The translations under genes and the position numbers were made by a program. From assembly GCA_026002715.1 (NCBI GenBank), contig BOCC01000084.1, forward strand, positions 1 through 9,693: a DNA stretch of 9,693 nt, given 5' to 3'. The notes under the pieces are model-generated. The model saw only the letters and a program-made list of their open reading frames with translations, was not told the DNA's origin and did no database searches. Source of the stretch: Synergistales bacterium. GTDB lineage: Bacteria > Synergistota > Synergistia > Synergistales > Aminobacteriaceae. Below are positions 1-6,346 of the stretch, piece by piece. How positions within the stretch are numbered: position 1 is the stretch's first letter; each line of letters starts with the position of its first letter.

Positions 1-1
1 A

Positions 2-646
2 GTCTTAACAGCAAATCCAAGGAAAACCGAGGAAAGCGTGATTAAAGACAATATTTTGACGCAGTTCCACGGAATAGTATCGCAAGACAACGAGGCAAAG
101 TTTTATAACTTCGGTGATCAACACGCTACCTGTGGAACACATTTAATCCGAGAGTTAAAAGGCATAGCGGATTTAAACTTACTTGAATGGGCAAATGAAG
201 CCCGTGTTTTTTTCATGGGAATGAACCAATACAAAAATGAAGATATAGCCAAAGGACTTAACGCTTGCGATCCTGTTTTGCTGAGTCAATTTGAACGCCA
301 ATACGATGAATTAGTCGATAAAGGCATAAATTCGCTTGCGGAGATGAAACAAAAATCATTTGGTTATGAGGAACTCATGCGTATGACCAACCGTCTTGCT
401 AAACACAAGGACAACTATATGTTATTTATGCGCGTCTACACAGCGCCGTTCACCAACAATCAAGCCGAACGAGACTTGAGACACTGTAAAACCAAACAGA
501 AAGTATCCGGTTGCTTTCGTTCATGGCAGGGCATATTGGATTATTGTAATCTGCGTTCATTCCTCGACACCGCGAAAAAACGCGGAGAGAGGCTCATGGA
601 TTCTCTCCGCTCTCTTATTTCGCATGGTGTTCCCGCTGGACAGTAA
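2..646 (+). CDS. IS66 family transposase, C-terminal part (5' end outside window)
   Basis: This is the catalytic C-terminal half of an IS66-type DDE transposase, which cuts and joins the ends of its insertion sequence. The reading frame is open from the first bases (VLTANPRKTEES...), so the GTG at 38 is probably internal and the real start lies upstream of the window. Counting from that GTG, an Asp near residue 17 (GIVSQD) is followed by the IS66-type HATCGTHLIRELKG stretch. The best signature is FTNNQAERDLRHCKTKQKVS followed by GCFRS; its Glu (residue 144, about nt 467-469) is the expected catalytic acid. IS66 transposases are usually around 450-550 aa, so roughly 215 residues are visible here. 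The stop is at 644-646. The tnpA and tnpB partners of IS66 elements are not in view. The family call is secure; whether the element is intact cannot be judged. Confidence 0.9.
   Translation, partial: VLTANPRKTEESVIKDNILTQFHGIVSQDNEAKFYNFGDQHATCGTHLIRELKGIADLNLLEWANEARVFFMGMNQYKNEDIAKGLNACDPVLLSQFERQYDELVDKGINSLAEMKQKSFGYEELMRMTNRLAKHKDNYMLFMRVYTAPFTNNQAERDLRHCKTKQKVSGCFRSWQGILDYCNLRSFLDTAKKRGERLMDSLRSLISHGVPAGQ
582..610. repeat. Perfect 9-bp inverted repeat in the 3' end of the IS66 transposase gene
   Basis: GCGGAGAGA at 582-590 pairs perfectly with TCTCTCCGC at 602-610 across an 11-nt loop. It lies inside the last codons of the transposase gene. A smaller CGCG-A6-CGCG palindrome sits just upstream at 571-584. 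The repeat could form an RNA hairpin near the gene end. There is no following T-run, so it is not called a terminator. Confidence 0.4.
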
Positions 647-784
647 CATTTGGAGGGAATTATCCGAGAAACGTCAGAAAAAAGAGATGGACATGACAAA
701 GCATTTGTCTCCTTTGACATATCGACAAAAGACAGTGAACTTTCGCGTCCGCTTTCAAAGTACGAGAGAGGCGGTGGGCGCGGC
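647..784 (+). other. Junction between the IS66 and IS21 genes; no supportable gene
   Basis: This 138-base stretch lies between the IS66 stop and the istB start. The istB frame is open through it, and a neighbouring frame is open from 624 to a TGA at 786-788 that overlaps the istB ATG as ATGA. That kind of overlap is typical of istA/istB coupling in IS21 elements. However, neither translation resembles an IstA C-terminus that I recognise. It may be an istA remnant plus the IS66 right end, but no terminal inverted repeat was identified. Confidence 0.3.
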
Positions 785-1584
785 ATGAAGCAGTTCATAG
801 ACGAAGAGCATTTGATGAAGCTCCTGACGCGCCTGAAGCTGACGTCATTGAAAGAGAATCTGGATAATCTTTTAGACGAAGCGTCAAAGGAAGGATTAAG
901 TTATAGGGAGTTAGTCTATCTGTTGTGTCGTGAAGAGGTCAGACAAAAGACGAATAAGTATGGGTATGTCGATAGCGCACTTTCCATGCGTGAGGACATT
1001 CGATGGATTTAATTGGGAGGCTCAGCCGTCATTAGATCGCGCTCGGATAGAAGAACTGCGTTACTGTCGATGGGTGGCTAACGAAGGAGACACTTTTGTT
1101 TCTCGGTCCACCCGGAGTGGGAAAGACTCATCTGTCGATAGCTCTGGGACGGGACGCCATAGAGCGTGGATATACGACAGCTTTTACCACAGCTGTAACA
1201 CTGCTGACAAAAGCGCAGCAGGAGGGCCGGTTGGAAGAAAGATTGTCGTATTACGGCAAACCCAAACTACTTATAGCGGACGAACTGGGCTATCTACCTT
1301 TGTCGACAGGATCTGCTCATCTTTTCTTTCAGCTTGTCTCAAAGCGCTACGAGCGCGGGAGCCTACTAATAACGAGTAACCGCAGTGTTGGAGAATGGGG
1401 GGAAGTATTTGGAGATACGGTTGTAGCGACAGCGATATTAGACCGCCTGTTACATCACAGCCACGTAATAACGATTCGAGGAGACAGCTATCGTCTTATG
1501 GAGAAGCGTCGCTCCGGCCTCGTGGGGAGCGCCACAGCAAAAGAAGCAATCACAGAGTCAAAATCGACCACAAAAGAGAACTGA
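785..1584 (+). pseudogene. istB: IS21-family IstB helper ATPase, broken by two frameshifts
   Basis: IstB is the AAA+ ATPase that works with the IstA transposase of IS21 elements in target selection and strand transfer. Homology runs across three frames in order. From 785 to about 960 are the N-terminal helices (MKQFIDEEHLMKLLTRLKLT, then SYRELVYLLCREEVRQ). From about 963 to 1094 is AHFPCVRTFDGFNWEAQPSL. From about 1096 to 1584 is the ATPase core: Walker A GPPGVGKTH, Walker B LLIADELGYLPL, then FQLVSKRYERGSLLITSNR, GEWGEVFGD and LDRLLHHSHVITIRGDSYRL. Each junction is one extra base: near the GGG at 962-964, and in the T4 run at 1094-1097. Removing both gives exactly 265 codons plus a stop, the usual IstB length. 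The start at 785 fits the family N-terminus. As read, the gene is non-functional. Sequencing error is a real alternative because both lesions are single bases at short homopolymers. Confidence 0.9.
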
Positions 1585-1595
1585 TTTCGACACAG

Positions 1596-1641
1596 GGGGG
1601 TCAATTCTCAATGTCGCCAGGGGGTTAAAAGTAAATGTCGC
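1596..1641 (+). repeat. IS21 right-end terminal direct repeats (two copies)
   Basis: Two 22-nt units lie 24 nt apart, at 1596-1617 and 1620-1641. Each begins GGGGGT and ends AATGTCGC, and 17 of 22 positions match. IS21-family elements carry multiple terminal repeats that bind IstA, and these have the right place and arrangement. The second unit runs into the terminal TTGACA. Confidence 0.65.
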
Positions 1642-1894
1642 TTGACAGCAAATCGCCAGTCTTGACAAAATTCTCAGCCAAAGAAGTATGCACATGTTTA
1701 TGACTTGTTGCCGATATATCCTTTGCGTACAGAAGCGCCTTTTCAGTGTAGAACATAGCATAATACGCTCTGTTTGCAGCGGCATCGTAATCATGAATTG
1801 TCTCACTCAGGGTCACGGCAGTGCTGTAAGCCCTTTTGGTTTTTTCAAGATTCAATTTAATCAATTCAAGAGTTTCTTCAGTTGTCAGCGCCAT
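1625..1894 (-). CDS. HEPN domain protein (toxin of a MNT/HEPN pair), 3'-truncated by IS21
   Basis: This encodes an 89-residue HEPN-domain protein, the usual toxin (putative RNase) partner of a MNT nucleotidyltransferase. Family features are the N-terminal helix MALTTEETLELIKLNLEKTK, the core motif DAAANRAYYAMFYTEKALL (about residues 37-55), and HKHVHTSLAENFVKTG before the break. Family members usually run about 120-130 residues. Here the frame passes into the IS21 end at 1647, adds about seven IS-encoded residues and stops inside the IS, so the last helix is lost. The ATG at 1894 is preferred because it follows GGAG at a 9-nt spacing and starts at the family N-terminus; the longer open frame to 2032 lies inside the partner gene. 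The start overlaps the MNT 3' end by 17 nt. In the arginine motif (RAYYAMFY) a Tyr stands where some relatives have His. The protein is probably non-functional. Confidence 0.8.
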   Translation of the reverse strand: MALTTEETLELIKLNLEKTKRAYSTAVTLSETIHDYDAAANRAYYAMFYTEKALLYAKDISATSHKHVHTSLAENFVKTGDLLSSDIYF

Positions 1895-2258
1895 AAAGAA
1901 CAACTCCGTCTTTTTTAATATTTTCCATAAGACTCCAAAACTCCAAGCCCTCACTATCTTTCTCTGAGATGGTAACAGGTTGGATATAAGCGTTTTCGTT
2001 AAAGTCCATATCCCAATGCACGTCCGCTCCAATGGCGCTTATATTTTTGAAATGCTGACGCGCGCATTGCTTTAGAATGACAAGCACATCCACATCTGAA
2101 TCTTCGTTGGCCTCGTTTCGCGCCACAGAGCCAAATAACACGACCGATTTCAGATTGTCGCCTTCGTGCTCAATGACTCTTTGCGCAAAAAGATTCAACG
2201 CCTCGGCGGTGACAGGGTGTATATATGACAAACTCTTATTCTCATCAAGGGACGACAT
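1878..2258 (-). CDS. MNT-type nucleotidyltransferase antitoxin
   Basis: This is a 126-residue minimal nucleotidyltransferase of the DNA polymerase beta superfamily. It carries the signature GS-x10-D-x-D: G43-S44 in VVLFGSVARNEANED, then D55 and D57 in SDVDVLVIL. In characterised MNT/HEPN systems such as MntA-HepT, this enzyme neutralises the HEPN toxin by transferring AMP to it. The C-terminal part (FWSLMENIKKDGVVLYG) is typical of these small proteins. An in-frame TGA stands directly before the ATG, so the start at 2258 is fixed; an AAAGGG purine run lies about 12 nt upstream. The gene overlaps the HEPN gene by 17 nt and begins 28 nt after the reconstructed end of the last radical SAM gene. 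It may therefore be co-transcribed with that operon. With its toxin truncated, it may now be an orphan antitoxin. Confidence 0.87.
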   Translation of the reverse strand: MSSLDENKSLSYIHPVTAEALNLFAQRVIEHEGDNLKSVVLFGSVARNEANEDSDVDVLVILKQCARQHFKNISAIGADVHWDMDFNENAYIQPVTISEKDSEGLEFWSLMENIKKDGVVLYGADN

Positions 2259-2286
2259 TCATTCATCTACACCCTTTCTTATCGAG

Positions 2287-3292
2287 TTAGTATTTCAAAA
2301 GCAAATCCCCTCGCGCGTCGTCAAGATAGTCAAACTCGTTCATCTGTTGTTTTGTATAAAAACATTACCTACAATATTCCGCGGTATTTTCCAACTGCGC
2401 TCTTTGACATTTTCTCAGTGACGCGCTATTCCAAATATCATACAGACTATCCGCCCCGATATTGCCTAATTTCGGCAACGGCGCGCTAACTGTCCCAACG
2501 CCACAATCACATGGAAAAACATCTCCCGACGCGTCTACATGAAGCAGATAAAAAGGCTGGGGACATATTGTGGCGGATAAACCTTTAGTTTGGTGGACAT
2601 TGCCAGAATCTGCCACTTTCACTTTGCTATAATCCACAGACTTAAACAAAGGGAGGATGTTCTGTACAACAAACACGTCGCATTTGTCTTTGTATATCTC
2701 GTCGCATCGTTTCCTTTTTTCGTCGGTATCAATACAAAAATGGGGTATTTTCAAAACGATTTGACACTTGCGCTGTCTATTCCTCCCCCCCCGCATGGGC
2801 ATATTCGATGCTACGCAAAAACCTGTCAAAATCCATTTTGTGTCCACAGGTCTTATAATAGCCATCAGCATCTAAACCCTGCAACGATATACGCATAGTA
2901 GTCAATCCAGAATCCAGCAAATTATCCACGGTCTCTTGAGTCAATAATGACCCATTGGTTATCAAGACAGTCTCTTGCGCAATTTGCTCGGTCATGCGTA
3001 TCATCTCAAATATACCTTTGTTCAACAATGGCTCACCCTTACCGCCAAAAGTTACCGATTTCAATTTCTGTTTGAATTTCCAAGACGATTCAAATAGACT
3101 TCTATACGAACCTACACTCAAGTACTTATTATTATCGGCTTCGCGTTCGTTATAGTGGTAGCAATATACACACTTAAAGTTACAAGCGCGAGCAGGTTCC
3201 ACCTGGAGAGAAAAAGGCGTCTCCAAAGGTAACACGTCTTTCAAAATTGTTCTGGGTTTATATTCTACCCATGATTGTTCTTTGGCGCTCAT
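2287..3292 (-). pseudogene. Radical SAM/SPASM protein, fourth paralog, broken by a G8 frameshift and an internal stop
   Basis: This is the last copy of a four-gene radical SAM series. Residues 1-170 hold the N-terminal core: CNFKCVYC (C37, C41, C44) binds the 4Fe-4S cluster that cleaves SAM, followed by GKGEPL, TNGSLLT and RISLQGL. The frame then stops after AHAGGEE at a run of eight G (2785-2792). The downstream frame continues as RNRQRKCQIVLKIPHFC into a SPASM-like region (ICPQPFYLLHVDASGDVFPC, SLYDIWNSASLRK). Seven G would join them. A second lesion is a TAA at 2365-2367, between the cysteines of the C-terminal CxxC (YCR-stop-CFYT). Beyond it the same frame continues as FDYLDDARGDLLLKY to a TAA at 2287-2289, matching the LDD tail of the paralogs. 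Repaired, it is about 334 aa, the size of its siblings. The start overlaps the previous stop as ATGA, with AAAGGTGG upstream. Confidence 0.88.
2785..2792 (-). repeat. G8 homopolymer in radical SAM gene (C8 on the plus strand)
   Basis: A run of eight identical bases lies in the coding region at the point where the radical SAM reading frame breaks. Seven G keeps the frame; eight leads to a TAG within three codons. Tracts of this kind can slip during replication and act as on/off switches, and they also attract sequencing errors. Confidence 0.9.
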
Positions 3293-4317
3293 ATTTTCTT
3301 ACCACCTTTCAGCAAATCCGCTATTCTCTCCGCGTCGTCGTCCAACGCGTCCGCAGGGTGACTTACGTCGTCAGGGGCACAACATGGTACGCATTTCTTG
3401 ATGTTTTCCTTGCCTTTTAAGAGCAGCAACTGAAACTCGCGGAGCTTTTCGCCGCTCCAAATATCGGCTAATGACTCGCTGTTGCAGTTTCCCAAATCAG
3501 ACGGCTTATAGATAGCGTCACAAGGCGCTACTGTTCCGTCCGGCCATATGTTTAGCATATAGAAAGGCAATGGGCAAACCTTGCGTGACGCGTGCGCGTT
3601 GTCGTAACGGTCAACGAGGACTTCTTGGGGCGAGTCGGCATAAGAAATTCCCTCATAGACAGGCCGGATGCTCTCTATGTACATGCGGTCAGATATAGTG
3701 TCGAACATTTTATAAAAAAGCTCTTCTTCGCCGCTCTCCAAGGCGGCGTCCACAACCTTTACAAAAATCTTGGCCTCGTGTCGCGAGGCGTATTCGTGAT
3801 AGTACGCGATGTTCTCCAAAAACGCTTCAAAATCTATGGACGCGCCGCATATTTCCTTGTATTTTGACGCGGACAATCCCTGCAACGATACCCTCAGGTT
3901 GTCCACGCCGGCGTCGACAAGTTTGCGCGAAAGCTCGTGAGTCAGTAAAGAGGCGTTTGTGATAATCTCAATGCGCTCAGCTATCCCCGCGTCGCGAACC
4001 AGCGCGATCATCTCCGGCAACAGAGGATGAATCAAAGGTTCTCCATGACCCATAAACGAAACTAATTTATAACGGTTTTGAAACGACAATGAGCCCTTGA
4101 CTATATTTTCCATAGTCGAGATGGTCATATTAGCATGGCCCATGTGGGGATATTTATCTTTTAACATATTCATCCCAAGGAATTGAGCGCAATAACTACA
4201 ACGAAAATTGCAAAAATCAGATGGAAAGACATTGAGTGTAAAAGGCGACTGTAAGGGAATCACCGCCGCCAATGGCGTCCTGTCGGCAAAGCCTGAAATA
4301 GGCTTGATGTCAGACAT
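3289..4317 (-). CDS. Radical SAM/SPASM domain protein, third paralog
   Basis: This is a 342-residue radical SAM enzyme, predicted to be cytoplasmic. The N-terminal CNFRCSYC (C36, C40, C43) is the CxxxCxxC motif holding the SAM-cleaving 4Fe-4S cluster. It is followed by FMGHGEPL (about 88-95), ITNASLLT (119-126) and RVSLQGLS (142-149), all typical of the partial TIM barrel. The C-terminal region carries a SPASM/twitch-like set: C248 in VCPLPFYM, a GTVAPC segment ending at C266, LADIWSGEKLREF, and CVPCC (C309, C312, C313). These probably bind an auxiliary cluster. An acidic LDDDAERIADLL tail is shared with the neighbours. The start overlaps the preceding gene by 8 nt and the end overlaps the next by 4 nt, so translation is probably coupled. 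Its upstream purine run (GAAAGAGAAAAG) is a weaker ribosome site than those of the siblings. The substrate is unknown. Confidence 0.9.
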   Translation of the reverse strand: MSDIKPISGFADRTPLAAVIPLQSPFTLNVFPSDFCNFRCSYCAQFLGMNMLKDKYPHMGHANMTISTMENIVKGSLSFQNRYKLVSFMGHGEPLIHPLLPEMIALVRDAGIAERIEIITNASLLTHELSRKLVDAGVDNLRVSLQGLSASKYKEICGASIDFEAFLENIAYYHEYASRHEAKIFVKVVDAALESGEEELFYKMFDTISDRMYIESIRPVYEGISYADSPQEVLVDRYDNAHASRKVCPLPFYMLNIWPDGTVAPCDAIYKPSDLGNCNSESLADIWSGEKLREFQLLLLKGKENIKKCVPCCAPDDVSHPADALDDDAERIADLLKGGKKI

Positions 4318-5341
4318 GGCTTCTTTTCTCTTTCAAGCGCACTGTTATTTCTTCCCTTCGGTCGTCCAAGTTATCCGCGTCGTCTGTAAAACAGCGATAA
4401 TTTTGGCAAACATTACAAACCGGGACGCCGTAATGGCTTTTTTCGAGCAAATCAAACAATAGTTTTTCCCTTGTTTCGCCTTCCCAGATATTCCGTAAAG
4501 ATTCTTTATTGACATTTCCCAAAGAAAATTCCATCGGCAAACCTAGAGGAGGGCAAGGATAGACATTGCCTGCCGCGTCAATTTGCATATAAAAAAACGG
4601 ATAATGACAAACCGCGCGCTCTTTGGCTATTTCGCCGAACATGGTACGCGCGTCGTCGGTTCGCCCCGCGTAGTCCCCCATAGCCGGTTGCGCCAAAGCC
4701 AAATGCTCCACGAATATCTCGTCGCAAATATCCCCGAATATTGCGTGAAATTCGCTCTCTTGACCTTCCGCCAACTGAGCGTCCATAATCTTCACATACA
4801 AAATCGTGTCTTTGCGATGTTCGTAAAAATATCGAATCTGCCTCACGAGACGGTCGAAATCTATACTAACGCCCGCGACGGTTCTATACTGCTCTGAATT
4901 CAGGCCTTGCAAAGATATTCGGAGGCGCGTCAGTCCCGCGTCCACCAAACGGTGAGTCATATCCTCATCAAGAAGATAACCGTTGGTATATATATCTAAC
5001 TGAACCGAGGCCAATTTCTCTTGGTGTAATATTTTCACCATATCAGGAGTCTGAGGATTCGCCAAAGGCTCACCCAAACCGGTAAAGGCTATCCGTTTGA
5101 TCGGTTTTTCGAACGCCTTTAGTTGCCTTACTATTTCGAGAAAAAGTTCCCAAGACATTAGAGTGTCGCCGTAGCCTCGCGTCTCTTTTTCTTCTTTGCT
5201 CAAGCTCTGAGTGCAATAGTTGCATCTGAAATTACACTTTTGCGAAGATGACAGCGCAATAGAATAAGGCGCTGTCAATGGAATTTGGTCGGCAAGGATA
5301 TTCCTTTTTTTATCATAACCTGCTTTAATCGCTGCTTTCAA
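4310..5341 (-). CDS. Radical SAM/SPASM domain protein, second paralog
   Basis: This is a 343-residue paralog with the same domain order as its neighbours. CNFRCNYC (C36, C40, C43) is the radical SAM cluster motif, followed by FTGLGEPL (86-93), YTNGYLLD and RISLQGLN. The C-terminal SPASM-like part has C245 (VCHYPFFYMQ), AGNVYPC (C263), LRNIWEGETREKL and CNVCQNYRC (C309, C312, C317). The tail is NLDDRREEITVRL. The GLGEP variant, where siblings have GHGEP or GKGEP, and the divergent central segment (about 205-240) suggest a different substrate rather than simple duplication. GAGGAG lies 9 nt before the ATG and overlaps the stop of the preceding gene, 13 nt away, so the start is well supported. 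The reaction and substrate cannot be named. Families with this architecture include peptide-modifying and sulfatase-maturing enzymes, but no precursor peptide is visible here. Confidence 0.9.
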   Translation of the reverse strand: MKAAIKAGYDKKRNILADQIPLTAPYSIALSSSQKCNFRCNYCTQSLSKEEKETRGYGDTLMSWELFLEIVRQLKAFEKPIKRIAFTGLGEPLANPQTPDMVKILHQEKLASVQLDIYTNGYLLDEDMTHRLVDAGLTRLRISLQGLNSEQYRTVAGVSIDFDRLVRQIRYFYEHRKDTILYVKIMDAQLAEGQESEFHAIFGDICDEIFVEHLALAQPAMGDYAGRTDDARTMFGEIAKERAVCHYPFFYMQIDAAGNVYPCPPLGLPMEFSLGNVNKESLRNIWEGETREKLLFDLLEKSHYGVPVCNVCQNYRCFTDDADNLDDRREEITVRLKEKRSHV

Positions 5342-5354
5342 TTTAAGACACTCC

Positions 5355-6341
5355 TCATAGGTTATACAAATGCGTCAACTCTTCTTTATAATCGTCCAAA
5401 TAATCCCCCTCCTGAAGTCCGAAATTGGGGACGGAACATCTGGCGCATATGGCGTTGTCAAATCGGTTTCTTAGCTGCAACGCCAAAAAGCGCTTGCGAA
5501 GCGAAGAGTTCCATATATCGCTCAGAGACTCTTCGTTTATATTGCCAAAAGATATAGGGATTTCCGTTGAACAGCACGGCAGTACATCCCCGTTTGGAGC
5601 GAGAACAATCATATAAAACGGCATGGCGCAAACCATCGTGCCTTTGGCTTTATGTCCTTGTTTGGCAAGGCCCGTATTTTTGCCGTAGCTATTATAGTCT
5701 ATCTCTTTTACAAATGGAATGGCGTACTCCACAGCCGCCATGTCAGCAAGCGGCGCGAATAGTCTTTGAAAACGCTCTTCGTCTTCCTTACCGTCGAGAG
5801 CCACGTCTATGATTTTGATATAGACATCCGTGATAGTTTTATGCTCGTAAAACCATGCCAAATTTTTCAAAAATATATCAAAATCTACATCCACGCTGCT
5901 GACATTTTTGTATTTCAAGGCGCTCGTCCCCTGTATAGAGATTTTGAGCCTGTCAACCCCTGCGTCTATAAGATCGCGCGAGAGGCTTTGCGTCAAAAGA
6001 GAGCCGTTTGTCACAATTTCTACCCTGTCCGCCGCCCGCTTTTCTTTGGCGTAGGCGACCATCTTAGCTATATCGGGATGGGTCAAGGGTTCGCCATGTC
6101 CGGCGAAAATCAACGCCTTAAATCTGTCAGGAAAAAAAGAAAGGTCGTCAATAGCCTTTTTATATATATCCAAAGGCATCATTTGACGCTCGAAACGCAT
6201 ATTTTTCAGGGCTTCGTCGCTCAAGCTATGCAAGCAATAAGAGCAGCGAAAGTTGCAAAAATACGACGGGAATATATGCAAAGAAAACGGCGTAGTCAGC
6301 GGCAACTGTTTATATAGCTCCGCTCTTGATATGTCAGCCAT
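5355..6341 (-). CDS. Radical SAM/SPASM domain protein, first paralog
   Basis: This is a 328-residue radical SAM enzyme, the first of the four copies in transcription order. CNFRCSYC (C29, C33, C36) binds the SAM-cleaving cluster. FAGHGEPL (79-86), VTNGSLLT (110-117) and KISIQGTS (133-140) are the core barrel motifs. The C-terminal auxiliary-cluster region has C238 (VCAMPFYM), NGDVLPCC (C256, C257), LSDIWNSSLRKRF and CARC (C299, C302), then the shared acidic DYLDDYKEEL tail. AGGAGG at 6352-6357 lies 10 nt before the ATG, inside the last codons of the FkbM gene, which ends only 5 nt upstream; the two are surely one operon. It is closest to the third copy in the SPFSLHIFPSYFCNFRCSYC-like N-terminus (there SPFTLNVFPSDFCNFRCSYC). 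The substrate is unknown. Confidence 0.9.
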   Translation of the reverse strand: MADISRAELYKQLPLTTPFSLHIFPSYFCNFRCSYCLHSLSDEALKNMRFERQMMPLDIYKKAIDDLSFFPDRFKALIFAGHGEPLTHPDIAKMVAYAKEKRAADRVEIVTNGSLLTQSLSRDLIDAGVDRLKISIQGTSALKYKNVSSVDVDFDIFLKNLAWFYEHKTITDVYIKIIDVALDGKEDEERFQRLFAPLADMAAVEYAIPFVKEIDYNSYGKNTGLAKQGHKAKGTMVCAMPFYMIVLAPNGDVLPCCSTEIPISFGNINEESLSDIWNSSLRKRFLALQLRNRFDNAICARCSVPNFGLQEGDYLDDYKEELTHLYNL

Positions 6342-6346
6342 TTTTA

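Larger units (their letters stand above)
785..1647 (+). mobile_element. IS21-family insertion sequence, right-hand part
   Basis: The segment holds istB and the right terminus of an IS21-family element. The boundary is placed at the CA of CTTGACA (1647). This fits the TG...CA termini of the family, and the host HEPN reading frame stops matching its family at exactly this point. The istA gene and left end are missing, and an IS66 transposase gene lies immediately to the left. This suggests either nested insertion of IS66 into the IS21 element or a deletion. No target-site duplication can be checked with only one end in view. Confidence 0.7.

Noticed and set aside
582..610. Hairpin as a rho-independent terminator of the IS66 gene
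   Set aside because: It lies inside the coding region and is not followed by a T-run.
624..788. Short plus-strand frame ending in an ATGA overlap with istB as a real istA tail
   Set aside because: The overlap is suggestive, but the translation shows no IstA C-terminal motif I can recognise, so it is only mentioned as a possibility.
541..798. Minus-strand open frame opposite the IS66 end and junction
   Set aside because: It is antisense to a clear transposase, with low-complexity composition and no recognisable domain.
1895..2032. Longer HEPN reading frame starting at 2032
   Set aside because: The extra N-terminus overlaps the MNT gene and has no family similarity; the ATG at 1894 has a good ribosome site and matches the family start.
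2365..2367. TAA as a recoded sense codon
   Set aside because: TAA terminates other genes in the window normally, and the gene already has a frameshift, so a nonsense mutation is simpler.
5766..6317. Long plus-strand open frame of 183 codons opposite the first radical SAM gene
   Set aside because: It mirrors a strongly supported coding region, has no ribosome site of note and no family similarity; a shadow frame.
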